18,412 bases of DNA, from NCBI GenBank assembly GCA_025769875.1, contig JAGFNK010000920.1, positions 1-18,412 on the forward strand, read 5' to 3'. Origin of the DNA: Russula earlei (lineage: Eukaryota > Basidiomycota > Agaricomycetes > Russulales > Russulaceae). The notes under the pieces are model-generated. The model made no database searches. It worked only from the letters and a program-made list of their open reading frames with translations, and had not been told where the DNA came from. The translations under genes and the position numbers were made by a program. This document shows, one piece after another, positions 1 through 8,216 of the stretch. The stretch's first letter is position 1. Each line of letters begins with the position of its first letter.

Positions 1-362
1 CAAGGTGGTCAAGGCAGTCATGAAAGGCTTTGAGACATGAACGCATCAAGTGTGCTGGGGCATGGCATGTGCACATGGTCAGTGGCGAGGACTGGGCAAT
101 ATGGTCGAGGTCTTGACGTCGGGTGCAAGGTCATCGGCATGCAGTCAGTGGTGAACGGCCTGGAATCGAATCTTGTGGGTGTGTGGCATATGCGTGGTTG
201 GTGGCAAGGGCTTCATGTTGGGTGCGAGGGAGGTGGGTTGTGCATGCAGTTGGTGGCAAGGGTGGGTGAGCTGAGGCAAAGGAGAGGAGGCATCATGCAT
301 GTTGTGTTGCATCGCATTTCCGCATGTGGTTCCATGGCCAGCCATACTGTAATCCTTGCACA
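1..362. repeat. LTR-like repeat, copy 1 (cut by window edge)
   Basis: This stretch aligns by eye with 1711-2073 and 3204-3574. Shared landmarks are a 'caaggcagtcatgaaagg'-type block, a 'ggtcggtggcgagg' block, and an end of the form gccagccat...cttgcaca. The copies are diverged by many substitutions and small indels, so this is an old family. The left part of this copy lies outside the window. The open frames crossing it on both strands are not shared between copies as proteins and I do not treat them as genes. Confidence 0.55.
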
Positions 363-780
363 TCTGTTGCCATGATGATGCTGATGGATTGGACATGGAA
401 AAAACAGTACTATCTATTCCAACGGAGACTTTTGTCATCAGAAAATGCCCTTGAGCAATTTTTAACATTTTTAGGAATTTTTGAAGGCATTTTTGTGACC
501 AAAATATGGTTTCATCACTTGGCTCTGGGACCTGTGACATTTGTGACATTTCATCAAATCAGGTAGGCCTGTGACCTGTGACCGACGAATTGATTTATTG
601 GTACAGTAACTTATCATTGTAACCAATGCTGGCTGCAGCATCTGAGCTGAGCCAGTCTGGCTGATCTGATTCATTAATGACATGCATGAGCCAGGAATGC
701 CCGGTCCGTGGGATCTGACACATTAATGCAACTGGGCTGTGATTACATCAAGCCAAGCCAGGCCGGAACAGCACTAAATG
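363..780. other. Non-coding stretch upstream of the possible secreted-protein gene
   Basis: No convincing coding sequence. The first half is AT-rich with T-runs; the second half has scattered short direct repeats such as 'tgtgacatttgtgacattt' and 'cctgtgacctgtgac' around 530-580. It leads into a TATA box at 781, so it may hold the promoter of the downstream gene. I see no recognisable specific operator. Confidence 0.4.
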
Positions 781-788
781 TATATAAA
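781..788 (+). promoter_or_regulatory. TATA box of possible secreted-protein gene
   Basis: The sequence reads TATATAAAG. It lies about 165 bases upstream of the ATG at 948, which has an A at -3 (caacaATGcg) and opens a signal-peptide-like sequence. The spacing allows a transcription start near 810-815 and a pyrimidine-rich leader, which is typical of fungal genes. The function is inferred from position only. Confidence 0.5.
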
Positions 789-947
789 GCCAATGCCCGC
801 AATTACAATTCTCTCTAGCTGTGCTCCCAATCACTCTTTCGGTTACCAGACGGTACTGGTTACCGACAATCTTTCTACGTCGCCGTCTTGTTTTACCTCG
901 ACAACCTCGACAGCCTTCTTTTCAGAAATCCATATTCCCATTCAACA

Positions 948-1516
948 ATGCGAACCTCCTCTGTTTTTGCAATCTTCTGCCTTTCTGTTGGCATCACTTC
1001 ATCGTTTGCGCTTCTTCAAGTCCTCTTTCTCCTCAGAAATTGACTTCATCTCGTAGAAGTGGGTATAACCCCAGATTCAATGCCCAGCACCTTCCTGCGC
1101 AGCACCTTCCTGCACAGCACCTTCCTGCGCAGCACCTTCCTGCACAGCACCTTCCTGCGCAGCACCTTCCTTCAATAAACGAGTTTCCTGAATACCACCG
1201 AGAGCAATTATTGTCAATAAAAAAGCAGTGGGAAGAGCAAAATGATGCACTCCGCACGCGCTTCGAGGCGCTCCCATCCATCTGGACCTCTGATCATGCC
1301 CTTGCGATTAACAAGCATCTTACGGCCACTGAAGGACTGAGGTGGCATTTGGAAGCGTTGGACAAGGTTGCCCCGTTCAGTGAAGGTCGTGACTGGCTGA
1401 AAGGGATGCATGAGCAGCAGAATTCGTTGTGGAAGTGGCATAATGAGGCTAATGATTATGTGCAATGGGCAAAATATAGAAGGTCGGTTTTTATAATAAA
1501 TCTGAGAAGGCGATGA
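948..1516 (+). pseudogene. Possible small secreted protein with AQHLP repeats; frame broken
   Basis: The ATG at 948 starts MRTSSVFAIFCL..., a short basic residue followed by about 18 hydrophobic residues ending near SSFA, which is a good secretion signal. That frame closes soon after. A second frame (codons from 1082 on) carries on as PLSPQKLTSSRRSGYNPRF, then six AQHLP repeats, then a charged, Trp-rich, probably helical tail of about 110 residues ending at a TGA at 1514-1516. A one- or two-base indel, or an unrecognised intron near 1010-1087, is needed to join them. A candidate intron 1020-1087 (GT..CAG, 68 bases) keeps the frame but has a poor donor (GTCCTC). No family recognised. It may be an effector-like secreted protein or its remnant; the true 3' end may be lost. 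Confidence 0.5.
1085..1171 (+). repeat. 15-bp tandem repeat, six copies, coding AQHLP
   Basis: Six units of CAGCACCTTCCTGCR, the last cut to 12 bases. The final base alternates strictly G, A, G, A, G, so the true higher-order unit is 30 bp. The length is a multiple of three, so the peptide QHLPA repeats without frame loss. Reverse-strand frames are also open here only because the repeat lacks stops. Confidence 0.9.
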
Positions 1517-1710
1517 ATGACAAAGTGACAGGCCGCGCTGGTGAAGCGAGCCAACTCGGGGCGTGCAGGGTTCGTGCGGCTGGACGATGATCCGAGGCGA
1601 TTGTCTTCAAGCCAAGAGCAAGCTGAGAGGGAGGAGAGCGAGAGGGGAGAGCGAGATTGCACGCGCGCGGTTGTCTCAGACTGACTGATAGTAGGGGGGA
1701 ACTTGAGGAC
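1517..1710. other. GC- and purine-rich stretch with a polypurine-like tract next to the LTR-like repeat
   Basis: No gene seen. The 1620-1660 part is a run of GAG-type triplets. At 1694-1702 a G6 tract (agggggggaa type), 10 bases before the repeat that starts at 1711, resembles a polypurine tract. If it is one, the repeat at 1711-2073 would be a 3' LTR on the plus strand. I could not identify an internal domain upstream, so this stays tentative. Confidence 0.3.
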
Positions 1711-2073
1711 TGTATTCTCTGATGCTACTACAGAGTAGCTAGTGTGTGTTTATATACAGAAGAGAAGTGCTAAAGGGAGATAGTGTGAAAGGGAGAGAGG
1801 CATGAAAGGGAATTGAGGCTGGGCTGCCTGGGCAAGGCAGTCAAGGCCATGATGAAAGACTTGAGACGCTAACGCGTCGTGTGAGCCATGATGTGCACGT
1901 GTGGTCGGTGGCGAGGGGTGGGCGATGTGGTTGAGGCCTTGATGTCGGGTGCGAGGTGGTAGCATGCGGTCGGAGGCGAAGGATGGGGACAAGAGGTGTG
2001 GACAGCGAGAGGCCTTATACATCACGCGCGGTCCGCACGTGGTTCCAAAGCCAGCGAGATGGCTCACCTTACA
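1711..2073. repeat. LTR-like repeat, copy 2 (best-defined copy)
   Basis: It begins TGTATTCTCTG and ends CACCTTACA, so the ends are inverted (TGTA...TACA), which fits an LTR of 363 bp. It contains TTTATATACAG at 1748-1758, a possible TATA element in either orientation. It is homologous to 1-362 and 3204-3574. I found no matching target-site duplication (aggac on the left, ggtct on the right), so the copy may be recombined or the ends may be misplaced. Confidence 0.5.
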
Positions 2074-2288
2074 GGTCTTTTCAACCCGAACTAACTAAGT
2101 ATGCAAGGAGACGCGTTGCATGACTGCGATAAGGGTGTGGTAGTTTGCCCTATGTAGGGGAAGAGTAGAGCCCGCCTAGCTCAACCCTCCTGACAAGTCA
2201 GGTGATGATACACGGCCACGTGATATTCAAGCAAAAATGTCGACACATTGTGACGCATCACATGATTTGTAATGGGTACTTGTTGATC
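2074..2288. other. Unassigned spacer
   Basis: About 215 bases with no convincing open frame, repeat or motif. It separates the LTR-like repeat from the poly(T) run that ends the minus-strand poly(A)-tailed relic. Confidence 0.4.
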
Positions 2289-2748
2289 TTTTTTTTTTTT
2301 TTTTTTTGGAAAGCATTTTATTCTGGTAGTTAAGTACGGTAACTACTTAGAATGTGTGTTAGATAGCAGGAGAAAAAGGTTCAGCCCTATCTAATGCGCT
2401 GTAGCTGGTGCGCAGACCGGGTGTGAGGGTCCAGTGTTGCAAGTGAGACCCCTGTCGGTCATCATGTTGTCAAGTGGATGGCAAACTCAGATGGAGGTGT
2501 TATTAGCCTGAAGGCGACTGTGGATAGTGGCAGTTTCTTTGGTGTGGGATTGGATTTCATGGAGTCGATTGGCAACTTGCCCCTGGAAGACGCTCAGAGC
2601 TCCTTGGATAGAAGCATGTTTCTCTAGAACTTTTAGCTGAAACGAACTAGTGTGGAGGTGGTAGACATTGGCAAGGGCACTGGGGTCATGGAGGTTCTCA
2701 AGTGCCTGAGCAACATCAAAGTGGAAGGGATGATCCTCAATTATTGCC
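2289..2748 (-). pseudogene. Poly(A)-tailed relic of the retrotransposon accessory-protein family
   Basis: Read on the minus strand, 2748-2487 encodes IIEDHPFHFDVAQALENLHD and onward, about 85 residues clearly related to the accessory region at 11.78-12.03 kb of element A (IKDHPFHFDAAQALENLHD there). Weaker similarity continues (MTDRGLT.. for MTDGGLT..) to about 2420, after an in-frame stop following NNTSI. A short AT-rich tail then carries AATAAA (2322-2317) and, about 10 bases on, a run of 19 A (2307-2289). It is missing the protein's N-terminal half and its zinc knuckle. The right side is cut by the inverted-repeat arm at 2742. A poly(A) signal followed by poly(A) suggests a reverse-transcribed mRNA, though a chance A-run remains possible. 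Confidence 0.65.
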
Positions 2749-3156
2749 ATTTTCAGCGCACTTGGCGGAGCTTGAATTCCACCCAAATTGGCGCAGAAAC
2801 CCCCTCAAACATGCGGGATGAATATCTCCCTCAAAACAGCTTCAATTCATATGAAAAGTATTGTCCTCTGAATTCGCCTGAATGAGGGCTTAGGCAGCCC
2901 CATTGTTTTCATGAGATTTGAGTGAGAATTGGTGGAGCTGGACTCAAGCCACCTCCACATGTTTATTAGATGAATTACAACTCAAAATCATGGTCTATAT
3001 CTATTATTTTTCCCTCATGTTGTACCCATGGGCTGTCTTGAGGCAGCCCCATAGTGTTTTTGACTCAAGTGTTGTGGTGTGCAACAGTTGTTTCCAGTGC
3101 AATTGGAGTTCACGGCCAGCCACTCATCACCCCTCTTGCCTCTCGATTCTGACCAT
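2742..3156 (+). repeat. Left arm of long inverted repeat
   Basis: It pairs with 5275-5684. Beyond the outer TATTGCCRTTTTCAGCGC end, shared landmarks include a 56-codon open stretch starting MSENWWSWTQATSTC and two internal GGCAGCCCCAT motifs about 150 bases apart. Differences from the other arm are scattered substitutions and single-base indels. The open stretch is shared because the DNA is duplicated, so it is not independent evidence for a gene. Confidence 0.85.
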
Positions 3157-3203
3157 CCTTCTTGTTTTTCACAGACAGAGAGGAGTGGGTTGCAAAGAGG
3201 GGT

Positions 3204-3574
3204 CATATTCTGAACTCTTTCTACTACAGAGTAGCTAGGGTGTTTTTATATACAGGAGAGAGGTACTAGAGATGAATGGCATGAAAGTGAATCAAGACTG
3301 GTTGAGACGGTCAAGGCTGGTCGTGAAGGGCTTGAGACTGCGAACGCGTCTAGTGTGCTGAGGCAGTGCATGGGCATGTGATCGGTGGCAAGGGCTGGGC
3401 GATGCAATCAAGGTCTTGATGTCACACGCAAGATGGCTTGTGGTGTGCGGTCGGTGGACTGCCTGGAATGAGAGGGAGGTGGCAAGGATGAAAGGGAGCT
3501 GAGGTGTCAGTCTCATGTCATGTCGTGTCGTGTTTTCGCATGTGATTTTGAGGCCAGCCATAATCTTCCTTACA
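3204..3574. repeat. LTR-like repeat, copy 3, inside the inverted-repeat unit
   Basis: It aligns with 1711-2073: the block around ctactacagagtagctag (3219-3237) and TTTATATACAG match, and the right end CCTTACA matches. The left end reads CATATTCTG where copy 2 has TGTATTCTC, so the terminal dinucleotide is mutated by transitions. No target duplication found (ggggt against tctcc). Confidence 0.5.
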
Positions 3575-5274
3575 TCTCCCGGGGGCTTGAAACTTTGACC
3601 AGCCCTCGGTCAAGCAGTCTGAATGCGAGTGTTTTGAGCCTTTCATGTCTGAATTGAGGCGGCGGTCATGGCTGCTTGTGCTGTGGAAGACGCGAAGGCA
3701 GCGATCGGCAATGGCAATGGCGATGACGGAAGAGGCGAGGGTGATGGGAAATGGAGGCGATGGAGACGAGGGCGGCGGTGACAAGATGGCAGCTGCGTGG
3801 TGGTGGTGTTGTCTTGTGGCAGGTGGCGGCGTGGTCATCTCCATTGCAGGTGGTGGCAGCAGGCATGGACGAGGAGTGAAGGCATAGGTGGTGAGCGTGA
3901 GTTCGTAGATAGAGACGTAGGTGGCGAGGACTCGAGAAAGAGGATGCATGGGGCGGCTTGTGCGGGGGTGGGATCTGTCATCTTGTGGTGGCGGTGGTGG
4001 GGTCGTCTCCACTGCAGGTGTCGGCAGCAGACGTGGGCGAGAGCACGCGAACATGATGGGGAGGCGATGTGGGAGGCGGCATGCAGTGTGCTGTTGGCAT
4101 TGGCAACTGCTTCTCCTGCGGCGGTGGCTTCTGCTCCTGTTGTGGCGTGTCGTGGCTAAGTTCGTGGCCGAGGCCTTCTTGGTCTTCTGAGGTGGTGCTG
4201 GTGGCGAGGGGTTGCGATGGTGCAGTGGTGCTGGTGTCGTGTGAAACTACTAAAGCGGCAGCTGAGACTGAGAAGACTGAGGCTGAGACTAAGAAGACTG
4301 AGGCTGAGACTGAGAAGGTGGCGGCAGGACTGAGCTGGTGCGACGGTAGAGGCGGACGGGGCAGAGGCGACAACTGAGGGCGATGCAGGGGCGATGGCGG
4401 CGGTGGCTGACAAGGGCGTGGAGGCGGTGGCTTGTGAGACAGTGGTGGAGACGGTGGCGTGTGGCGCTAAGACATCGGTGGCTGAGGCTGAGGCTACGGT
4501 GGCGGCTGATGAGACTAAGGTGGCTGGCTAGGCTAAGAGCGTGGTGGCGGCGGTTCACTGATCTGAGGCTGGGGCAACAGGAGACGGCTGGCAAAACTAG
4601 GGGCACAGTGGCGGCGGCTGAGACTGAGAAGGCTGAGGCTAAGGGCAGGGTGGAGACGGCGGCGGCTGGCGATGCTGGTGCTATGACGGACTGGGCTGAA
4701 CTGACGAGTACGGGCGAGGCTAAGACGGAGACTGATGCGAAGTCGGTGGCTGGCACTGACTGAGGCTACTGTGGCAACAGACAAGGCAACGGACGAGACT
4801 GAGGGCGAACGAGATGACTGAGGGCGCAGGAGCAGATGAGATGAAGGCGGGGGTGGCAGACAAGGCTGCAAGGGCTGAAGTGGTGGGCGGCGCTAAAACG
4901 TCGGTGGGTGAGGTTGAGATGGTGGTTGTGCATGGAGCTGAGACAGTGGCCATAGCAGGCGACACTGAGGGCGCGGGAGCTGGTTGGGCTAAGATGGGGA
5001 CAGTGGCAATAGGCGATGTCACGCCTGAGGCTATGGTGGCAGGGGACAGACGAGGTGGCAACGATGGTGAATGCAGGCGATGCTGGGATGGCAAGGGCAG
5101 GTGGAGCCGAGGCGATGATGGCTGGCAAGTCGAGGATGGCAGCGGTGAATGAGGTGACGGGAACGGCGGACGAGGTGGGAACTGCAGGGACAATGGGCAA
5201 GGCAGGCGAGGTGGAGGTGATGGTGCACGATGTAGGGATGGAGGCTGAAGCAGGCATGGGCGCAGGGTATGTGT
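3575..5274. other. Long low-complexity G-rich tract without a supportable gene
   Basis: About 1.7 kb made of degenerate triplet-like GGC, GAG, GCT and GTG words with strong strand asymmetry (G over C on the plus strand). Frames stay open for up to ~160-260 codons on either strand, but the products are Ala/Glu/Thr-rich or Ser/Pro/Leu-rich monotony with no domain. No frame is preserved along the tract. It behaves like a decayed minisatellite rather than a gene. It fills the interior of the inverted-repeat unit. Confidence 0.55.
4261..4323 (+). repeat. 21-bp tandem repeat, three copies
   Basis: Units at 4261-4281, 4282-4302 and 4303-4323 follow GCTGAGACTRAGAAGACTGAG, the last diverging at its end. 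The plus strand codes the heptad AETEKTE. Looser echoes of gaggctgagact continue to about 4640, suggesting that the surrounding tract arose by expansion of this unit. Confidence 0.8.
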
Positions 5275-5684
5275 ATGGTCAGAATGGAGAGGTAAGAAGG
5301 GCAATGAGTGGCTGGCCGTCACTCCAATCACACTGAAAACAATGTTGCACACCACAACACTTGAGTCAAAAACACTATGGGGCTGCCTCAAGACAGCCCA
5401 TGGGTACAACATGAGGGAAAAATAATAGATATAGACCATGATTTTGAGTTGTAATTCATCTAATACACATGTGGAGGTGGCTTGAGTCCAGCTCCACCAA
5501 TTCTCACTCAAATATCATGGAAACAATGGGGCTGCCTAGCCCTCATTCAGGCGATTCAGGGACAATACTTTTCATATGAATTGAAGCTGTTTTGAGGGAG
5601 ATATTCATCCCGCATGTTTGAGGGGGTTTCTGTGCCGATTTGGGTGGAATTCAAGCTCCACCAAGTGCGCTGAAAACGGCAATA
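5275..5684 (-). repeat. Right arm of long inverted repeat
   Basis: Inverted copy of 2742-3156 with the same motif order. It ends GGCAATA at 5684, only eight bases before element A begins at 5693; the last five of those (CTTTA) are A's target duplication. Confidence 0.85.
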
Positions 5685-5901
5685 AGACTTTATGTTGTAA
5701 TCTAACCCCTTGTCAGTTCGTCCATTATTGTTCTCTTGTTGTCACCCTTGTTCCCTCAGTTACCGTTTCATCCCTTGATGCTGATGGTCACCTACTGTGT
5801 TTCACCTATTGTGTTTCACTTATTGTCGAGTTACTTTTGCTATTGGCCCATCTTTTATCTATTGTTCTGCTTATGGTACTGTACAGCCTCGCTACATACA
5901 G

Positions 5902-5946
5902 TATTTAAGTGCCTGTAAAAGCTGGGGAATGCCCCAAGCTTAGCTT
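5902..5946 (+). promoter_or_regulatory. LTR promoter and self-primer sequence of element A
   Basis: TATTTAAG at 5902-5909 is followed, 34 bases from its first T, by AAGCTTAGCTT at 5936-5946. That 11-mer is the exact reverse complement of the bases just after the 5' LTR (6666-6676). In the Tf1 family the first 11 bases of the mRNA fold back and prime reverse transcription. The position downstream of the TATA element is where an mRNA start is expected. Confidence 0.75.
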
Positions 5947-6216
5947 TGTCCCATTTCCTGTCGCATCCCCTGCCCTGTACTCTCTCAATCACAACTTTGC
6001 TTGTGCTGGCCTACACTTTGCTTGACCTAAGCACACCACAAGGAACCTTAGTGTTCCTCTTCCTCCTCTGCCTCTCTCTCATCGTCCTCCTCTTCTGTGA
6101 AACCAGGAGATCGACTCTGTCTGTGGACTGAGTCATTGTCTGACTCAGCCTTGAGACGCTAAACCCTTGATCCGGTCTCTTTGAGCCAGCCCCACTGAAC
6201 CCTTGAACCAAGTCAC

Positions 6217-6601
6217 TGTTGAACCGGAACCCGAACGGATCAAAGAAGGCGAAGACCTTCATACAAGGTTCAAGATCCGCTCATAGATGTTACGTGTTAG
6301 ACAGAACTTTAGTATATGCGCTTATGGCAATAGGGTTACGCATAGTACGCTATCTATCACAAGATGCAGCCTTATGCTGCGTCTAGAACGTTTCCACATC
6401 ACGCGTCACTTAATGCGCGATATAGTGGACACCTGTAGTCACCTCTTTTGGACTTAGGAACAGCCCTGGGTCATAGAGGTATAAATACCATACTTGTAGA
6501 CGAGTATACACATCGCTCTACACCCCAATATCACTTGAGCATTAGCACAACCTCTAAGGTGGGTTGCTTGGCCTGTTAGCTGCGCTCTATGCTGCGCAAC
6601 A
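6217..6601 (+). mobile_element. Solo LTR, family B (385 bp), inside the 5' LTR of element A
   Basis: It starts TGTTGAACC and ends GCGCAACA, with inverted ends TGTTG/CAACA. It is flanked by GTCAC on both sides (6212-6216 and 6602-6606). Removing it with one GTCAC restores the continuous LTR seen at 14085-14105. It has a TATA box TATAAATA at 6480-6487, so the plus strand is the sense strand. No internal domain, hence a solo LTR left by LTR-LTR recombination. Confidence 0.92.
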
Positions 6602-6665
6602 GTCACAGGGACTTGGCCCCATTGAACCTTGAGCTAACACTCTTACAGCCACAACGCTGTAACAC

Positions 6666-6676
6666 AAGCTAAGCTT
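6666..6676 (+). other. Primer-binding site of element A, self-complementary type
   Basis: AAGCTAAGCTT starts one base after the 5' LTR. It pairs perfectly over 11 bases with AAGCTTAGCTT at the predicted mRNA 5' end (5936-5946), and the match stops at both edges. I see no TGG-initial tRNA-type site right next to the LTR; the nearest TGG is 6691, 27 bases in. Confidence 0.75.
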
Positions 6677-6729
6677 TTTCTACTCCACTCTGGAGATCAA
6701 CCTTGAACTACCATCAAATCGTTGGGTCC

Positions 6730-8216
6730 ATGTCCAACCTAGACCATCCCCAGACCTTCCCGAACACGTTGTAGGAGCTGCCACTTGGGACAGCTATCAT
6801 ACCTTCCTCTGTTACATCACCACCGAAAACGATGAAGAACTACCAGTTGAATTCATCAACAACTGTTGGTTCAAACTACGACTTAGGAGAGGACAACTCT
6901 ACACTCACCTAGACCTAGAACTCCTCAGAAACAGCCTTGGATCAGGCTACTGGAGGGAAAACAACCCCCTCTACGAACCGCCGTCAGAATCAGAAGCCTC
7001 TTCTACAGAAGGCAACCCCCTAGAACCAGAAAACACTGTTGAAACCCAAACACCCTTCAAATCCCCTATGTTAGAACAAGAGGACCCCCTTGGAAACCAG
7101 GAACCCATCGAAACCTTAGAAATTGAACCACAAAACCCCCCAGAACCCAATATAGCAGCCCAACCCCAAATTGCTATACAGCCCCCCCAGGTGGCTGCCC
7201 AAGCCCCCCAGATAGCCGCTCAGGTCCCTCAGATGGCCGCCCAGGCCCCCCCAGTCATCGTTCCACCCCCCCCAAGCAGCTGCCCCAGCACCACAAAGCA
7301 CTAATGGGTCCCTTAGCGGTAAAGAACCTACGGCCTTCACAGGGGAAAGAAACAAAACAAAACGTTTCATCATGGAATTTAACCTGTTCTGGGGCCTCAA
7401 TGATGACAAGGCAGTAATGGTTTCCCCTTTCAAACGAACAATGCTGGCCCTCTCCTACATTCAGGGAGAAAAGATCGAGGAGTGGGTCAACTCACAGGCA
7501 ACTGCACTCAGGGAAAAAGTAAATAGGGCCCAAAACCCCGTTAACAGAATGAATGAGGCCTTGTGGAATGACTTTGTCACAGACTTCACATTTAAATTTA
7601 CCAACACTGCAGAAAAAGAAGATGCTCAAGCAGCTCTCGCCAAACACACAATGAAGGAATCCCTTGATGATTACATCGCCACCTTTGAACAGCTTCTGAA
7701 CAAAACAGGATGGCCAGAAACGGATGTTATTGCTATTGAAAGTTTCAAAAATGGCCTAAAAACTGGCCTTTACCACGCAATCCTAAACAGGGATGTCTGG
7801 CCCACCACTCTTCAAGAATGGAAGGAGGAGGCCAGAAGACAACATCGACTGTTTCATCACCATCAGGGAAAAGCTTAAAGGGAAAGCTACACACTCCCCC
7901 TCAGAACATAGATCTCATCACCCAGATCGAATGCAAGTGGACTGCCGCCAAGTCCAACTTCAAGAAGCTCACTGAAGAAGAAAGGAAACAATTGGCAAAA
8001 GAAGGACATTGCTTCCACTGCCGAGAGAAAGGCCACCTTAGCCGGGAGTGCCCCAAAAATACTGCCCCCACTACCTCCAAGGCATGCACCACCAAACCAA
8101 CCCCAGAACTACCAAAGGAGGAAGAAGCCTCCACTATGGTGGCCCACATGAAAACATTGCCAGCAGAGGATAGAGCCAAACTTTGGGACCTCATCCTTAA
8201 AGAGGATTTTCTCTAG
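6730..8216 (+). pseudogene. gag: gag of element A, frameshifted, with CCHC zinc knuckle
   Basis: Capsid/nucleocapsid precursor. The likely ATG is 6730 (MSNLDHPQTFP), after which the frame moves at about 6762 and stays open to 7304. The C8 run at 7266-7273 marks the next shift, into the frame holding the capsid core (7303-7878: EPTAFTGERNKTKRF..., then a MEFNLFWGLND-type stretch). Two more shifts near 7850 and 7890 lead to the nucleocapsid part, ending at TAG 8214-8216. The zinc knuckle C-X2-C-X4-H-X4-C is at 8010-8051 (CFHCREKGHLSREC). Before the capsid there is an acidic linker and a PQxAAQA heptad repeat (about 7186-7255). Pol overlaps its end in another frame. With four frame shifts it cannot make a full Gag. 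Confidence 0.85.

Larger units (their letters stand above)
2742..5684. mobile_element. Composite with ~410-bp terminal inverted repeats (foldback or TIR-type element)
   Basis: Nearly identical arms, 2742-3156 and 5275-5684, face each other around 2.1 kb. The outermost shared bases are TATTGCC...GGCAATA, so a TA duplication is possible but cannot be proven because TA is palindromic. No transposase is visible inside: the interior is an LTR-like repeat copy and a low-complexity G-rich tract. It may be a non-autonomous TIR transposon, or two copies of another repeat that happen to lie head to head. The inner half of each arm is as similar as the outer half, which favours one unit. Confidence 0.5.
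5693..6664 (+). repeat. 5' LTR of element A (interrupted)
   Basis: It matches the 3' LTR at 12608-14156 along its whole net length of 582 bp. It begins TGTTGTAATC and ends TGTAACA. A 385-bp solo LTR plus one copy of GTCAC is inserted at 6217-6606. The U3 part has a TATA-like TATTTAAG (5902-5909), and a probable transcript start lies at about 5936. Confidence 0.95.

Noticed and set aside
145..549. Minus-strand open frame over the first LTR-like repeat
   Set aside because: Equivalent positions in the other two copies do not keep the same protein, and no domain is visible.
1085..1171. CRISPR-like array
   Set aside because: The units are directly adjacent with no spacers and are in frame as codons; the context is eukaryotic.
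1033..1281. Minus-strand frames rich in CCAGR or AQEGA over the tandem repeat
   Set aside because: A 15-bp repeat without stops opens frames on both strands. The plus strand has the signal peptide and TATA box.
2918..3238. A 56-codon open stretch (MSENWWSWTQATSTC...) conserved in both inverted arms
   Set aside because: The whole arm DNA is conserved equally, including non-coding parts, and the frames end differently outside the arms. Duplication explains the match.
3518..5511. Long Ser/Pro/Leu-rich or Ala/Glu-rich open frames on both strands
   Set aside because: They follow from the triplet-like low complexity of the tract, overlap each other on opposite strands, and have no domain, conserved frame or start context.
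8201..8216. Programmed -1 frameshift between gag and pol
   Set aside because: The overlap is only about 13 bases and has no X XXY YYZ slippery heptamer. Gag already contains several decay frameshifts, so a simple indel is the easier reading.
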